Below are positions 12,686 to 23,886 of a stretch of 64,000 bases of DNA, piece after piece. Source of the stretch: Heterostelium multicystogenum (taxonomy: Eukaryota > Evosea > Eumycetozoa > Acytosteliales > Acytosteliaceae); contig RCNN01000154.1 of NCBI GenBank assembly GCA_003667245.1, positions 36,457 to 100,456 on the forward strand, given 5' to 3'. Below the pieces are notes generated by a model, which was given only the letters and a program-made list of their open reading frames with translations, was not told where the DNA came from and did not search any database. Every line of letters begins with the position of its first letter. Position 1 is the first letter of the stretch. Both the position numbers and the translations under genes were made by a program.

Positions 12686-13199
12686 TGTTGTGATAGATAG
12701 AGTGTGTGATTGGTTTGCCGGTATGTGTAAAACACTAATATATATCTCTTTTGTATTTTATATCCAGAAACCAAAACAACTGAATCAAGATAACAAAGAT
12801 CAATAAAATCAGACATCCAAAGTGCAGTCAGTTTGAATTCCACCTGACAAAATAATAAGTACAGTTCAAACCAAATTAAGATTTTTAATGAAAAAAAATA
12901 GCACCACCAAAAATGTGGCTTTGATTGGGTTGATTTTTTAATGCCCGAAAAAAAAATCTACCTTCCTATCCTCAAATTAACAGTGTGAAAAACAACAAGA
13001 TCTTGAAGTGTGTTTATTTTGATCTTTGATCAAGTGTTGATCAATTTGATGATTGGGTAATTACTGTACTTCTCAGTAAGTGTGCAAGAAGGGTTGTTAG
13101 TGTTTATTTATTTTTTTTTTTAGGGATTAACTCTGACCTCCTAATGTAAATCACAGTTTGTTATTTCAGGAAATAATTATATCAATGGTTATACATGTA
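12686..13199. other. Intergenic, A/T-rich
   Basis: This 0.5 kb gap lies between the starts and ends of two minus-strand genes and should contain the promoter of the orphan membrane protein. It has several TTGATCAA-like words near 13020-13060. I see no gene. Confidence 0.5.
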
Positions 13200-14767
13200 T
13201 TATATAAATAAACATTTATTTTTATTATTATTTATAGCTTCTTTTGCTTTAACAACAAACCAAACACCACCTACTCCATCTCCTTTGGTGTCTCCTGGCT
13301 TGGTGTCTTGTTGGTAGTAGTAGAGGTTCATACCATTAAATGTTGCTTGGAGTTGTCCATCCTCTCTGATTTGTGTGCCCAAAACTCCATTTAATGGTTG
13401 GTGATTGGCGACAGATGGGAATCCCTATTAATAGATATTCATGAGAATTTTGTTAGACAAGATTGTACAATGTTGATATTGTCATTGATACACTTACGAT
13501 TAAAGGTGGGAACATTAAAGCACATTGATTGGTGCACTTTGATGGTTGATAGGGGATGTCGTTCTTGTAGGTGTAGAGTGTGAATCCTTTGTCGTCGACG
13601 AGAATGCTTACGGGTGCACTTGGGGTAACTGTGTAGCTCCATGGGTGACCATATCCAGTGTAGAGTGGGGAGTTGGATCTGTCAGGATAAAAGTCAAAAT
13701 GGATACCATCTTTAGTGCTGAGTCCATTGATTGAATAGAGGTTTTGGAAATTTGCAAGAGTTGCGTTCAAATGATAGACTGGTGTTGGACCATTGTTGAT
13801 AATGACACAGTTGTATTTGACAAGCTTTGTAGAACCCTGAGTGATAGGTGTTCCATTGTCACAGGTGTTAACAAGATTGCATGTTGCTGCACCACCACAT
13901 AGGACTAGTTGAATTTGGCTGCTTCCGCTGTTAACCATTCTAGTATTGACGAGAACCTGTTTGAGAACAAAGAAACCACTGACGTTGTTTCCATTAGTTT
14001 GTCCTGGAGCATAATCTCCCTTGTATCTGTAGAGTGGCCATCCGTTGTAAGTTGCTTGGAACTGACCGTTAGCCATGGTGATATAAGATAGATAACCTGG
14101 TAAAATGATTCCATTAGCTCCTTGAGGAATACCGAGGACTGGAGTCCACAGGTTTGGATTAAAATTGGACTGGGTGGGCATAGTACAATGTCATTCCCTT
14201 TTCATCAACCAACACAACACCAAGATTAGTAGTTCTAAGGGAGATACCGACTTCACGAATGACATATGAAGTATTTTCAAGACCTTCAGCATTGATTTGA
14301 CCAGGAACTCTATCGTCAATAAAGTAGTAGAGTGGATAACCGTTGTAGGTAGCTTGGATAGTACCATCATTTCTGATACTGTATCCCGGTGTACCTGCCA
14401 AGTCGACACCTTGGGCAGCCTGTGGAATACCATAAACTGGTGGCCATACCTATTAATTATTAATTTTCCAAGTTCTTAAAATTAAATTTTAATTGCAAAT
14501 ACAATTAAAGATAACTTACTTGTGCACAGACATCATAACAAATAGATGGCTGGAATGGCTTTTCTTGTGGGAAGTAGTAGACTGTACGACGTTGTCCATC
14601 AACGAGGATTTACCGTATAGTGAAGTATCACTCTGAGTCAAGACTACAGTGCTGGCAACATAGGCAGCAGCCTCAGGGTCTTCAGATGAATCTCCTCTAA
14701 CCAAAAAATTGGTAGAGCATGCCAAAAACAATATTATACTTAAATATAAATATTTTGAAACTATCAT
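13200..14767 (-). CDS. Secreted protein with repeated Lipoprotein_15-type ('secreted repeat') units
   Basis: The protein begins with a signal peptide (YLSIILFLACSTNFLVRG) at the ATG at 14767. It then has at least three copies of a unit of the type 'WPPVYGIPQ...ATYNGYPLYYF.DD..GQ'. Each unit pairs with a segment such as VDDKGFTLYTYKND...C..QCA, which matches the bacterial-type secreted repeat of unknown function (PF03640-like). Paired Cys in CTNQCA and CYDVC are kept. Two introns are clear: 14450-14519 and 13435-13497. One-base breaks occur near 14610 and 14175. The final exon ends in a short Asn/Lys tail. The protein is probably extracellular; its role is unknown. Confidence 0.75.
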
Positions 14768-15517
14768 AATTTAATTTATCTTTTAATAAATAAATAAATA
14801 ATAAATATTAAATAAATAAATAAATAAATAAAAAATATAATAAATTAATAATGTTATTAAATAAATAATATAATATTTATATGTATAAAAACTACTATTA
14901 TTAATAATATTTACTTTTCGAAAGTCAATTTGATTTCTTTCATTCATATTAATATCTTTAGGAATCTCCATAATTAATTAAAAAATTTAGATTTAGATTT
15001 TACACTTTGTAAATCTGTAAAACTTATTTTAATTAAAATGGTAATTTTCAATTTTAAAGTATGTTTTTAGGTTTTAGGTTCCCAAGTTTGGAATGTGATT
15101 TACTTTTTGTTCCAATATTTCATTTTATACATAAATAGATATCTAATCAAATCTACTTCAATTTACAACATATAATTATTATTAAATTGAAGATCTACTA
15201 TTTTGTAATTCTATTTTTGTAAACCTATTAAATTACTATTTTAAAATATATATAATTTAATAAGATTATGATAGATCTATCAGACTAGTTAATAAACTAA
15301 TAAGCTAAAATGTTTATACTTAGAAATCACAATAATTTATATGGTCAATGTTTTGCTTCACAGTTTTTTTGTTTAAAAAAAACCGCCAAATTTGAAATTT
15401 AAAAAAACACTAAAGGTTTCAGCACTGAAATGATTGATCTGATAATTATCATATGATCAGCTGACTGAATAGCAATACTCTTTTGATTATAACATATCTA
15501 TCTAGTAATCATAAAGA
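14768..15517. other. Divergent promoter region, no gene
   Basis: This very A/T-rich 0.75 kb stretch lies between the start of the secreted-repeat gene (leftward) and pole2 (rightward), so it should contain both promoters. A TTTTTT/AAAAAA pair near 15364-15383 is visible. Short open frames here are pure A/T artefacts. Confidence 0.6.
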
Positions 15518-17632
15518 ATGGATATTCAATTGAAAAAGAATATTACCAAGATATTTCAGTTGAATGGTCTGATGCTTAAAAAAGATGCATTCACATACTT
15601 GGCAGATCTCAATGAGTCGAAGGATGACCTACTTGAAGTAGTATCGATTATCACAAAGAACATTGATAAGTCAACATGTAAGTATAGATATGAATGAGTG
15701 TCATTGTCGACACACAGTCACCATCCACGAATATTAACATGGAAAAATATTCAAAGTGAATGGAAATTATGTTGATAAAAATGCCTTGGAGAAATGTATA
15801 AAGGACATTAAATCACAAAACGATATAGCTTCTATTGAGGCAGATGCTTTGAAGGTCATCGACGCATTCAACTGCCCCGTCTTTTACTTTGATTTGGCCA
15901 AGCGCCAGTACTTGAAGGTCGAACAGCCAAACAGATCACTTCATGGCAACGCAACATCAAAAGCAGATCTCTTCAGACGCAGATATCTATCGGTGCTACA
16001 GAGAGTGGAGCGTCATCAGTTCTTCTCAAAACCTGTGCTCCCCAATGAGCAGCATTCTCGCGACTACAACAGCATAACACCTCTCAACTCACTGCTGGGC
16101 AATCCCGGAAAGAAGTATGTCCTTGGCACGGTGTCACAGATTGTCGAAGGTAGCTATCACATTGAAGATCTAAACAAAAACATACCACTCGACATTAGCA
16201 ATGCCAACTTCACTGGACTCGTAACGGAAAACACAATTGTACAGGCATACGGTGAGCTGATCAATGGTGTTTTTGTAGCAGACGAAATAATGTTGCCAAT
16301 TGTCGAGGAAAGAGAGGAATCACTTAAATATTTGCAAGGCATTGGAGACATGTTCGGCGGCCGTCCCTCTGACAAACTTTTTGAGAGATTGCGTGAATAC
16401 GAGCGTGACCCAGACACCGAAGATAATGCACTTGTTTTCCTTTCGGATGTTTGGTTGGATTCGGCAATGGTTATGAGCAAACTCAACGTTCTATTCTATG
16501 GATACAAAGAAACACCCCCATTTGCATTTATATTTATGGGTAACTTTACAGAGAAACCACTCATCGCAGGAACTCAATATAAACTCAAAACCTATTTCGA
16601 CCAACTGGCATCGCTTATCCAAAAATATCCTACCATCCAATCAAAGAGCAAATTTATTTTTATACCTGGGTAAGTAAGAAGACATAACCCCAAGTAACTA
16701 CGGAAACTAATGACATGCCAAACTCAAACAAATAGACCTACAGATCCAACAGGCTCACTACTTAATATTTTACCAAAATTCCCAATTCCAGACACCTTTG
16801 TCAAAAACTTTAAAAATAAGATAGCAAACTCGATCTTCACCACCAATCCATGTAGGATTCGTTATTGTTCACAGGAAATTGTAGTATTTAGAGATGATAT
16901 TGTAAATAGAATGCGTAGACATTGCATTAAAGAACCTTCGAATCAACTAGATATCACCCAACATGTAAATTAATTTTCCAAAACCATATCAACCAATTCC
17001 AGGACATTTCTAACAAATCGCTCCATCATTTTAGCTCCTTGAAAATATTTGTAGCAACTCTCATCTTTGTAACCTCCCTCTGGAAATCAGGCCAATTTAC
17101 TGGAACTTCGACCATGCACTTTCACTCTATCCGCTGCCCGATGTACTGGTGCTGAGTGACAAGTACAACCAATACCAACATGACTACCAAAATACCAACT
17201 GCTTCAATCCCAGCTCATTTTCAACCGATTTCTCATTTTCCAACTACTACCCGTCCAAGAAAGAATGTATGTTTTGTAGAGTACCAGACAACATCGAAGA
17301 TTTGGAGCTGGAGCCAGAGGGTACAGCTGACCCACACGAGGTAGACGAACCTAAAGTAAGCGATGACTACAACGCAAGCGACATATCGATGGACGATAAT
17401 GCCAACGATGATGAAGAAAGCAATCAAGATCAAGAAGGATCAGAGTCAGAGTCCTTACACCAGAGTGGTGATGATGAAGAGAGTGATTACAATAATAAAC
17501 AGTGATAACGAACAGATTGATGAAGATCAAGATGTGGAAGATGCGGAGCAAGATGAGGATGTACAAAAAGTAGATCAAAGTGTGGAGGATGATCAACCAC
17601 AAGATAACGATTTCAGCTTTGAATTTGAATAG
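15518..17632 (+). CDS. pole2: DNA polymerase epsilon subunit B (Dpb2/POLE2)
   Basis: This is the B subunit of the leading-strand replicative polymerase. The N-terminal helical domain is encoded by exon 1 (from the ATG at 15518 to about 15677). The OB fold and the inactive calcineurin-like domain follow, with recognisable blocks such as [26 protein letters not shown] and the C-terminal [18 protein letters not shown]. Introns are seen at about 15678-15756, 16670-16734 and 16965-17002; the first acceptor is uncertain because one choice leaves an in-frame TAA at 15735. Frame breaks occur near 17040, 17265 and 17500. Unlike the animal protein, it continues into about 110 very acidic residues (Asp/Glu/Gln-rich) and ends DNDFSFEFE at 17632. 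Confidence 0.88.
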
Positions 17633-19330
17633 TTAAAAATACAAACCAAAATAATAAGTTTCGCGTGACTTCTGGGTTAAACTTAGTGTGATCAAATCAC
17701 TCTACCACCATATTTTTGTTCCCAATTTTACCACAACCTGCAAACTCATTATTTTTTCTATTGCCAAAGGTTAAAATGTGAGACTTTTTTTATTTTTATT
17801 TTTGTTGGTGTGTTCAATCATAAACCATCAAAAATATCCAAATCGAACTAAAGGATTGTAGGGTCATCCCCCAGCAAAAAAAACCCATTGCAATTCACAC
17901 TTCTCAATTGGGTTTAAATTTAATTACATTCCACTTTTTGATCAAACACCACATACCTCACCTCATATGCCACACAACACGCAGTATGCCTGATTTGATT
18001 GATTTTTATTTTGTTTGTTGATACTCAAGAACATTTAAAATCTCATCAACGTTGATTTTTTGTTTTTTATTTTTAATGTGATGGTGTGAGTCTTCTGGCG
18101 GTCTCATGATTTAATGTATTTGCGTTCTTTTTATTTTTCAGGCATTGGGATAACCCACTTGGAGGTCTGGGTGCAGGGTTGATGTGCAAAAAATATATAA
18201 AATTGCCATTATTATTATTATTGATATTGTGTTGTTATATGCTTTGTGTTTGTTGTGCTCTGTTTTATTTTCTTCTCATTTTTGTTCGCCAAAGAAATTT
18301 AATATTAATATTTATTTTTTAGAAAAAACAACAACAATAAATAAAATAAAATAGCAGCTGTTATTATAATAAAATTACATCCGAATATCTCTTTTGCAGC
18401 ACCGTCAACATCATCAACTTTCTCTGACAAAGGACTACTCTAGGACCCTCATAGTATTCTGCAGAGAACAGTATTTCACGTTTCAACTAACCCTTTCCAT
18501 TGGATTATCATCACCATCGCAAGCAACATCACTAAGTTTCGCATTTGCAATTCATTCCTTTAAAATTTATATTCACATCAAAAAATATAAATATTTCAAA
18601 CAACAACAACTTATTTATTATTATTTATTAATCATCACAACACATTACCCTACCCAACATTTTAAAAATATCTGCTACTCATCACAGCATTGACAATCAA
18701 ATTCAATTCTTGTTTCTTCAGAAGCAAACCAAATTCAGATAATTAAGCAATTAAACAAACAACATTATTACCTTGAATTAGAAGTGATAATAACAAGTTA
18801 CTCTTGTCATAAAAATTATAATAGGTTTAATTTAAGTTTAGTTATTTAAATATTTTTAAATATTAGCTTATTTATTTATTTATTTATTCGTTCAATCAAT
18901 CAATCAATCAATTAATTACTCAGCAAAAACTAGCATACTACTAATTATAATAGCTCACTCACGTAAATAAAAGTCGACTATTCGATCACTCGAACAAACA
19001 CACAACACACAAAGTTAGCCACACAACACACAAATCAAATCACTCGCACCTCACACACATTTGGATATTTCTTTAAACAAACAAACAAACACAGTAAAAC
19101 TCAAACTTAGATTTAAGATCTAGAAAAAGTAAAAACAAAAAAAAAGCTAAAAAATAGCAAATATCTAAAATATAAAAAAAAATCACAAAACTTAAGGTGG
19201 TCTACCAAAGACTTTAGACTCTGGTCAGAGTGTGCTCTCGCGTTTTCTCTCAATTACACAGAATAGCAAGCAAATATAATAATAACAACGGTAGCATCAC
19301 AACAACAGCATCAGTAGCAGCAATCAAATA
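17633..19330. other. Long 5' region of the TKL kinase gene
   Basis: About 1.7 kb without a credible coding frame. It is A/T-rich with poly-T and poly-A blocks, a CA-rich leader-like zone near 18960-19100 and a more complex patch near 18140-18180. It probably holds the pole2 terminator and the promoter and long leader of the kinase gene. A 99-codon frame at 18394-18693 has low-complexity Tyr/Ile/His content and is not supported. Confidence 0.5.
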
Positions 19331-22300
19331 ATGTTACAAGTTTCAAGTGAAGAAGATTGGGATCGATTCTACACCCCAAGTGGAGCAGAAGAGCAACAGG
19401 AAGAGGACGAGGTTCTGTATCAACTTTTAAAAAGGTATGGTTGTGGTTTTGGCTTCTGACAGCCGACTAGTCGACTCACGAACGAATCTTTACTAATTTA
19501 CATTTTCGTATCAACTTTTTCAGAGGATGTATCGGTGAGCTAGAAAATAAAGACGATCTCGACCAGCTAAAGTCGATGTTGCTGGATCAGTCGATTGAAG
19601 ACAGACACCGTGCACAATATAAAGCAAGACATTCAATTTTTCCAATGAGTATGAATTCTATTCTAAACGAATTTTCAATTCCAGAAAATTAACTTTCTAA
19701 TTTCCACATTATTATTATTATTATTATTATAATTATAATTATAATAGATGAAGATGAAAAAGATAAATCAGCAAATTTGATTCAGTTCTCTAAATATCAT
19801 ATCGACTTTGGATTGAAAGAAGGCGAGAAATGCAAGGTTGGCGCAGTCTTGAAGGACAAGATACGTGTAAGCAACAGAGGATCGAGCAAAGTTAATTTCA
19901 ATTTCAACAAATTACCAAGCAATAACAACACCATTAAACTCACTTTTACACCATCGAGTGGCACCATCAAGAAGAATTCGGCCACCGATATTTTCGTAGA
20001 GATGACTGTTTTGTGCACCACCAGAGTACGTGAGCTGATCTCCGTCGACACTGGAACCGCCGGCAGACATCTCTTTACCATTAAAATAGATTCTAAAATG
20101 TCACAGATTCTCGACTACAAGGAAATCGAAATTGGACCCGTCATTGGTGGAGGTGGATATGGCGCAATCTATAAATCACGTTGGCGTGGCTTGTCGGTGG
20201 CGGTCAAAGTCATCTCTGAGATGGGAGACGGATCAGAATTTGAAAAAGAACTAGAGATGCACAAAGAATTGTTACATCATCCAAATATCGTCCATTTCGT
20301 CGGTTGTTGTGCATCACCAAGATGTTTAGTATTAGAAGTAAGTCTAATCATTAATGATACCCATCAACAAGTTACTAACTCGGTTGTTTCCAATATTAAC
20401 TTTCATATACTTACAGTATGTAGAAGGAGGAAGTTTGGATAAATATCTAGGTGATCAACAATCACAATTTAGTCCAGAATTGAGAATGAAAATGGCATAC
20501 GACATTGCCAAGGGAATGTGTTTCCTTCACAGAAATGAGATTTTACATTTAGACTTAAAACCACAAAACTTTTTAGTAAGTATTCCTCTGGAAACCTGGA
20601 AACCTGAAAACCTGAAAACCTTCCAGACATGGACGCACATTCGCCAACAATTTGTTACTAATTCAATCAATTGATATCTTTTGCATTCAGGTTGTTTCAC
20701 TATCTTTACAGGCACCAGTTTCGATTAAATTAGCTGATTTTGGACTTGCTACATCGTCGACTAGGTCGTTCTACGGTGCTACCGTCGAGGGTTCGTTCCT
20801 CTACATGTCACCAGAGGTTTTCACACAGAAGAAGTTTTCAAGAGCGGCCGATGTTTGGAGCTATGGCGCTTGCTTGATTGAGATTCTCACTGGAAAGCGA
20901 CCCTACCAGGAGTATGACCAGCTCGGCTATCTGGAGTTGGCTCGTGTCCGTGAGGAGGGACAGTCGCCCACCATACCGGCAGAGATCGAGCCAGACATGA
21001 GAAAGCTGATTGAGGCATGCTTCCATCGTGATCACACAAAACGACCATCATTCGAGAATATAGAATCGTTTTTAGAACACAAGTGCGAAGAGATCATCAA
21101 GCTATCGCAGTCTTCAGAGCCAGTTCATTCTGGATCTGGATTTTTTGGAAGCGGTGCCGGCAGCATGTTTCTTCAACCAACTATCTTCATCGCCATCACC
21201 ATCGCCATTTGTACAACATAATCAAAGCCAACAAGCACAATCATCATCACCCAGACAATTTGGATTCACCGCCCCTGCGCCTCCTTCGGTCGCCGGCAGA
21301 AAGCTTCCACCAACTCCCAAACCAACCATCCCACCAAGAAACCCTATCACAAAATCGAATGATCCATCCATTTCTACATCGACTTCTTCACCAGACACTG
21401 TTGTCAACAAGGTGACTCGCGCTATGACCGATGTCGGCATCGAGCAGCCACGATCTGAGCTACCACTCCAGAGATCAGTCACCATTTCTACACCTTCTTC
21501 CTCAAGTTTCATTGTACAACACCAGCAACTCAAGAATGCAGCAGCCGCGGCAGCAGCAGCAGCAGCGGCTAACAACAACCCAGCACCTTCAAATACACCA
21601 AATCCTGCTTTAATCACCAGACCAGCGACACCAACACCACGACCACGCCCACAAACCCCAATCAACAACAAAAGCAACAACATCAACAGCAGCACCGAAC
21701 AGCCAGCTATCGTCAAGTCAGCACCATCTTCACCAACTCAACCGATTCCAATTAGCAACACACCCAACCAAAGCATACTCCTAAACAAACAGCAGTCAAC
21801 ATCACACCTCCCGAACCAAACCTCTTTTGCACCTATTCACAAACCGCCAGTTCGTTCTACTTCGGCCATCGATATTAAACAACATCCAGACACACATTCT
21901 AGCAACAACATCAACAACAACATCAGATCACAGTCACCAATCATCACAGAACAAGACAGCAATCTCAAGATTTCCGAACTCCGAACTCGATCGCTCAAAG
22001 TGCTGCGCGATCTCTATCTCTCGTTCACCGAGACCATGAAGCAGTTCTCCGACGTCAAATCGCTGAAGGAGTGCATTGAGCTCGGACAGCGTGTGCGTGA
22101 CTTTAAGAAGGACATCGAGCAGCTCTGCAACGAGCACCTGGGCCAAAACTGGGACTCCATCCAGGAGAGTGTGAAAGCACTCGCCAAGAAGTCACAGATC
22201 GGCAGCCAGGTTGGATCGCCGCACCCATCCTACTTTGACGGTGATACCTATAATAAGGTCATCATCTTCCGTGATGCTGCCATCACCGTTGGCGAGTCAG

Positions 22301-22530
22301 CACTCGACTCTATCTACTATCTAATGACACTGCTCTCGCCCAACACCAGCTCACCAACCCACTCATCATCACCAACACCATTTAACAGCCAGTCAATGTC
22401 ATTCGTCAGTGGCAGCCCATCTACCTCTGAACTTGCAGGTAGCAACAGCAACATCAAAGTATTTTCACAAAGTGATAAGGAAATCATACTCAAAATAGCT
22501 AAAATCACCAGAGCCGTCAAGGCAAGATAA
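19331..22530 (+). CDS. Tyrosine-kinase-like (TKL) kinase with N-terminal beta-sandwich and C-terminal helical region
   Basis: Exons are 19331-19434, 19524-19648, 19748-20337, 20417-20575 and 20712 onward; each junction keeps the frame. After an acidic N-terminus comes an MSP/ASH-like beta-sandwich (about residues 85-180, [11 protein letters not shown]...[15 protein letters not shown]). The kinase domain has a Gly-rich loop ([10 protein letters not shown]), VAVKVI lysine, [10 protein letters not shown] catalytic loop, DFGLA and SPE. The catalytic Arg of HRD is Leu, so it is a non-RD kinase. A one-base break near 21160 leads into Pro/Ser/Ala-rich sequence. A conserved-looking helical region follows (near 21960-22320, [20 protein letters not shown]). 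Dictyostelids have many TKL kinases; the exact orthologue is not clear. The helical region and beta-sandwich likely serve as binding modules. Confidence 0.88.
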
Positions 22531-23199
22531 ATAGATAGTTAGATAAATTTCAACAACCCTCATCAAAAGGAGGAGGAATCAACAACAATAACAATAACAA
22601 CAATAACAAGTCTGTTCTGTTTATTTTTTTTTTAAAATTAGCATTATTATTATTATATTATATTAAATAATTAATAAACAATTGTAAAATAATTCATTGA
22701 TCATTGGGAAAAAACCCTTCAAAACTTCAACGATGTAACAGAATTGAGAATTCATTGCATTCATACGGTCGTTTAGCAAAGCAACACAACACAACACAGG
22801 TTTGTCTGTGGATTCTATCGACACAAGCACAAGCAAATACAAACTTTCATGTTTGATTTAAAATAATTAAACTTTGTCGACAAATTAATACAAGCACTAT
22901 TATTATCGGTTATCAAATGTTTGAGAAATGAAATTTACATTGTACAGAAAAGAGACACACACTGTGTTTTTCATGAAATTTTTTAGTTTTTGAGAGAATT
23001 AGAAAAACCAATAAATTAATATTAATAATAATAAAAATTCAAAAAAACAAAAAATAATAAATCAACCAACATTATTAATAAAAACAACAGCATCTTATTA
23101 TTATTAATATATTTTCATTTTAATAATATTTAAAAACTTTACACATACTTATATTTTTTATAATTTATAATATCTATATACATATATACATAATAAACA
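22531..23199. other. Intergenic, A/T-rich
   Basis: This 0.67 kb gap follows the kinase stop and precedes the small Tyr/Pro/Gly gene. It contains AATAAAC-type poly(A) words near 22670 and long A/T tracts toward 23200. I see no gene. Confidence 0.55.
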
Positions 23200-23617
23200 A
23201 TGGACCCATATGGAAGACCAATCTACCCACCAGGAGGATATGTCCCAGTCATTGACCCAATAACCGGATTGCCAATTGCTCCAGTCGGTGTTGGTATGTA
23301 TCAAGTTAAATAGAAGTCATTTGGATTTCTTCGGCTCGTCATTATTTGGTTTACTACGACGATAAAGAAGTCAAATAGGAATCATATATTAATATATATT
23401 ACTTGTTATTCTATTATAATAGCTCCAGTTATTACACCTGTTGCACCAATTGCACCAGTTGCTCCAGTCGTTTTACCCAGCTGGTTACCCTGCTCCAGTA
23501 TACCCATCTGCCTACCCCGCTGGTTACCCAGCTGGTTATCCAGGTGCTTACCCATATGGATATCATCATCACCATCATCACAAAGGTTTCAAGAAGTTCT
23601 ACAAAGGATTCAAATAA
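23200..23617 (+). CDS. Small Pro/Tyr/Gly/Ala-repeat protein with natural His6 and Lys/Phe tail
   Basis: This is a two-exon gene (intron 23294-23422). The product is about 95 residues with no signal peptide. It begins MDPYGRPIYPPGGYVP, has an APVITPVAPIAPVAP stretch, then YPAGYP/YPSAY repeats. It ends in a run of six His and then KGFKKFYKGFK. One base (an extra T near 23472) must be removed to join the two halves. The repeats resemble the flexible Tyr-Pro-Gly tails of annexins and ALG-2-type proteins. A metal- or membrane-binding role is possible from composition alone. The strong codon bias and short leader suggest high expression; both points are inference. Confidence 0.65.
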
Positions 23618-23886
23618 TCAACCAAATCTCTTTGTACAATTTATATATTCAAATATTTTTTAATTAATAATACCCATCGCCTTTGTAATTAATATCAATT
23701 AAATATCGTTTTTTAATAAACAACCGTAATTAAATGTGTACATATATATTATAATAATATATACAATTTCTAAGAAAACACGCTTGACAATATCACAATC
23801 TTCATTTGAATTGAAATCATAAAACACTAAGCAAATCAATAATTAGATGCTTGCGCAAGCATATTTGTTTATTTCGCGGCTAGTCA

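Noticed and set aside
14783..14971. 62-codon minus-strand frame rich in Ile/Tyr
   Set aside because: It is a translation of TAAATA-type repeats in the divergent promoter region, not a gene.
18394..18693. 99-codon plus-strand frame upstream of the TKL kinase
   Set aside because: Composition is low-complexity Tyr/Ile/His/Lys from A/T-rich DNA, no domain, and it lies in the likely leader region.
21222..21716. 164-codon antisense frame within the TKL kinase gene
   Set aside because: It is the complement of Pro/Ala/Thr-rich coding sequence; the sense strand carries the gene.
23560..23582. Hexahistidine codons as a possible vector or tag contamination
   Set aside because: It lies within a spliced amoebal gene with flanking native sequence and mixed CAT/CAC codons; nothing suggests cloning vector.
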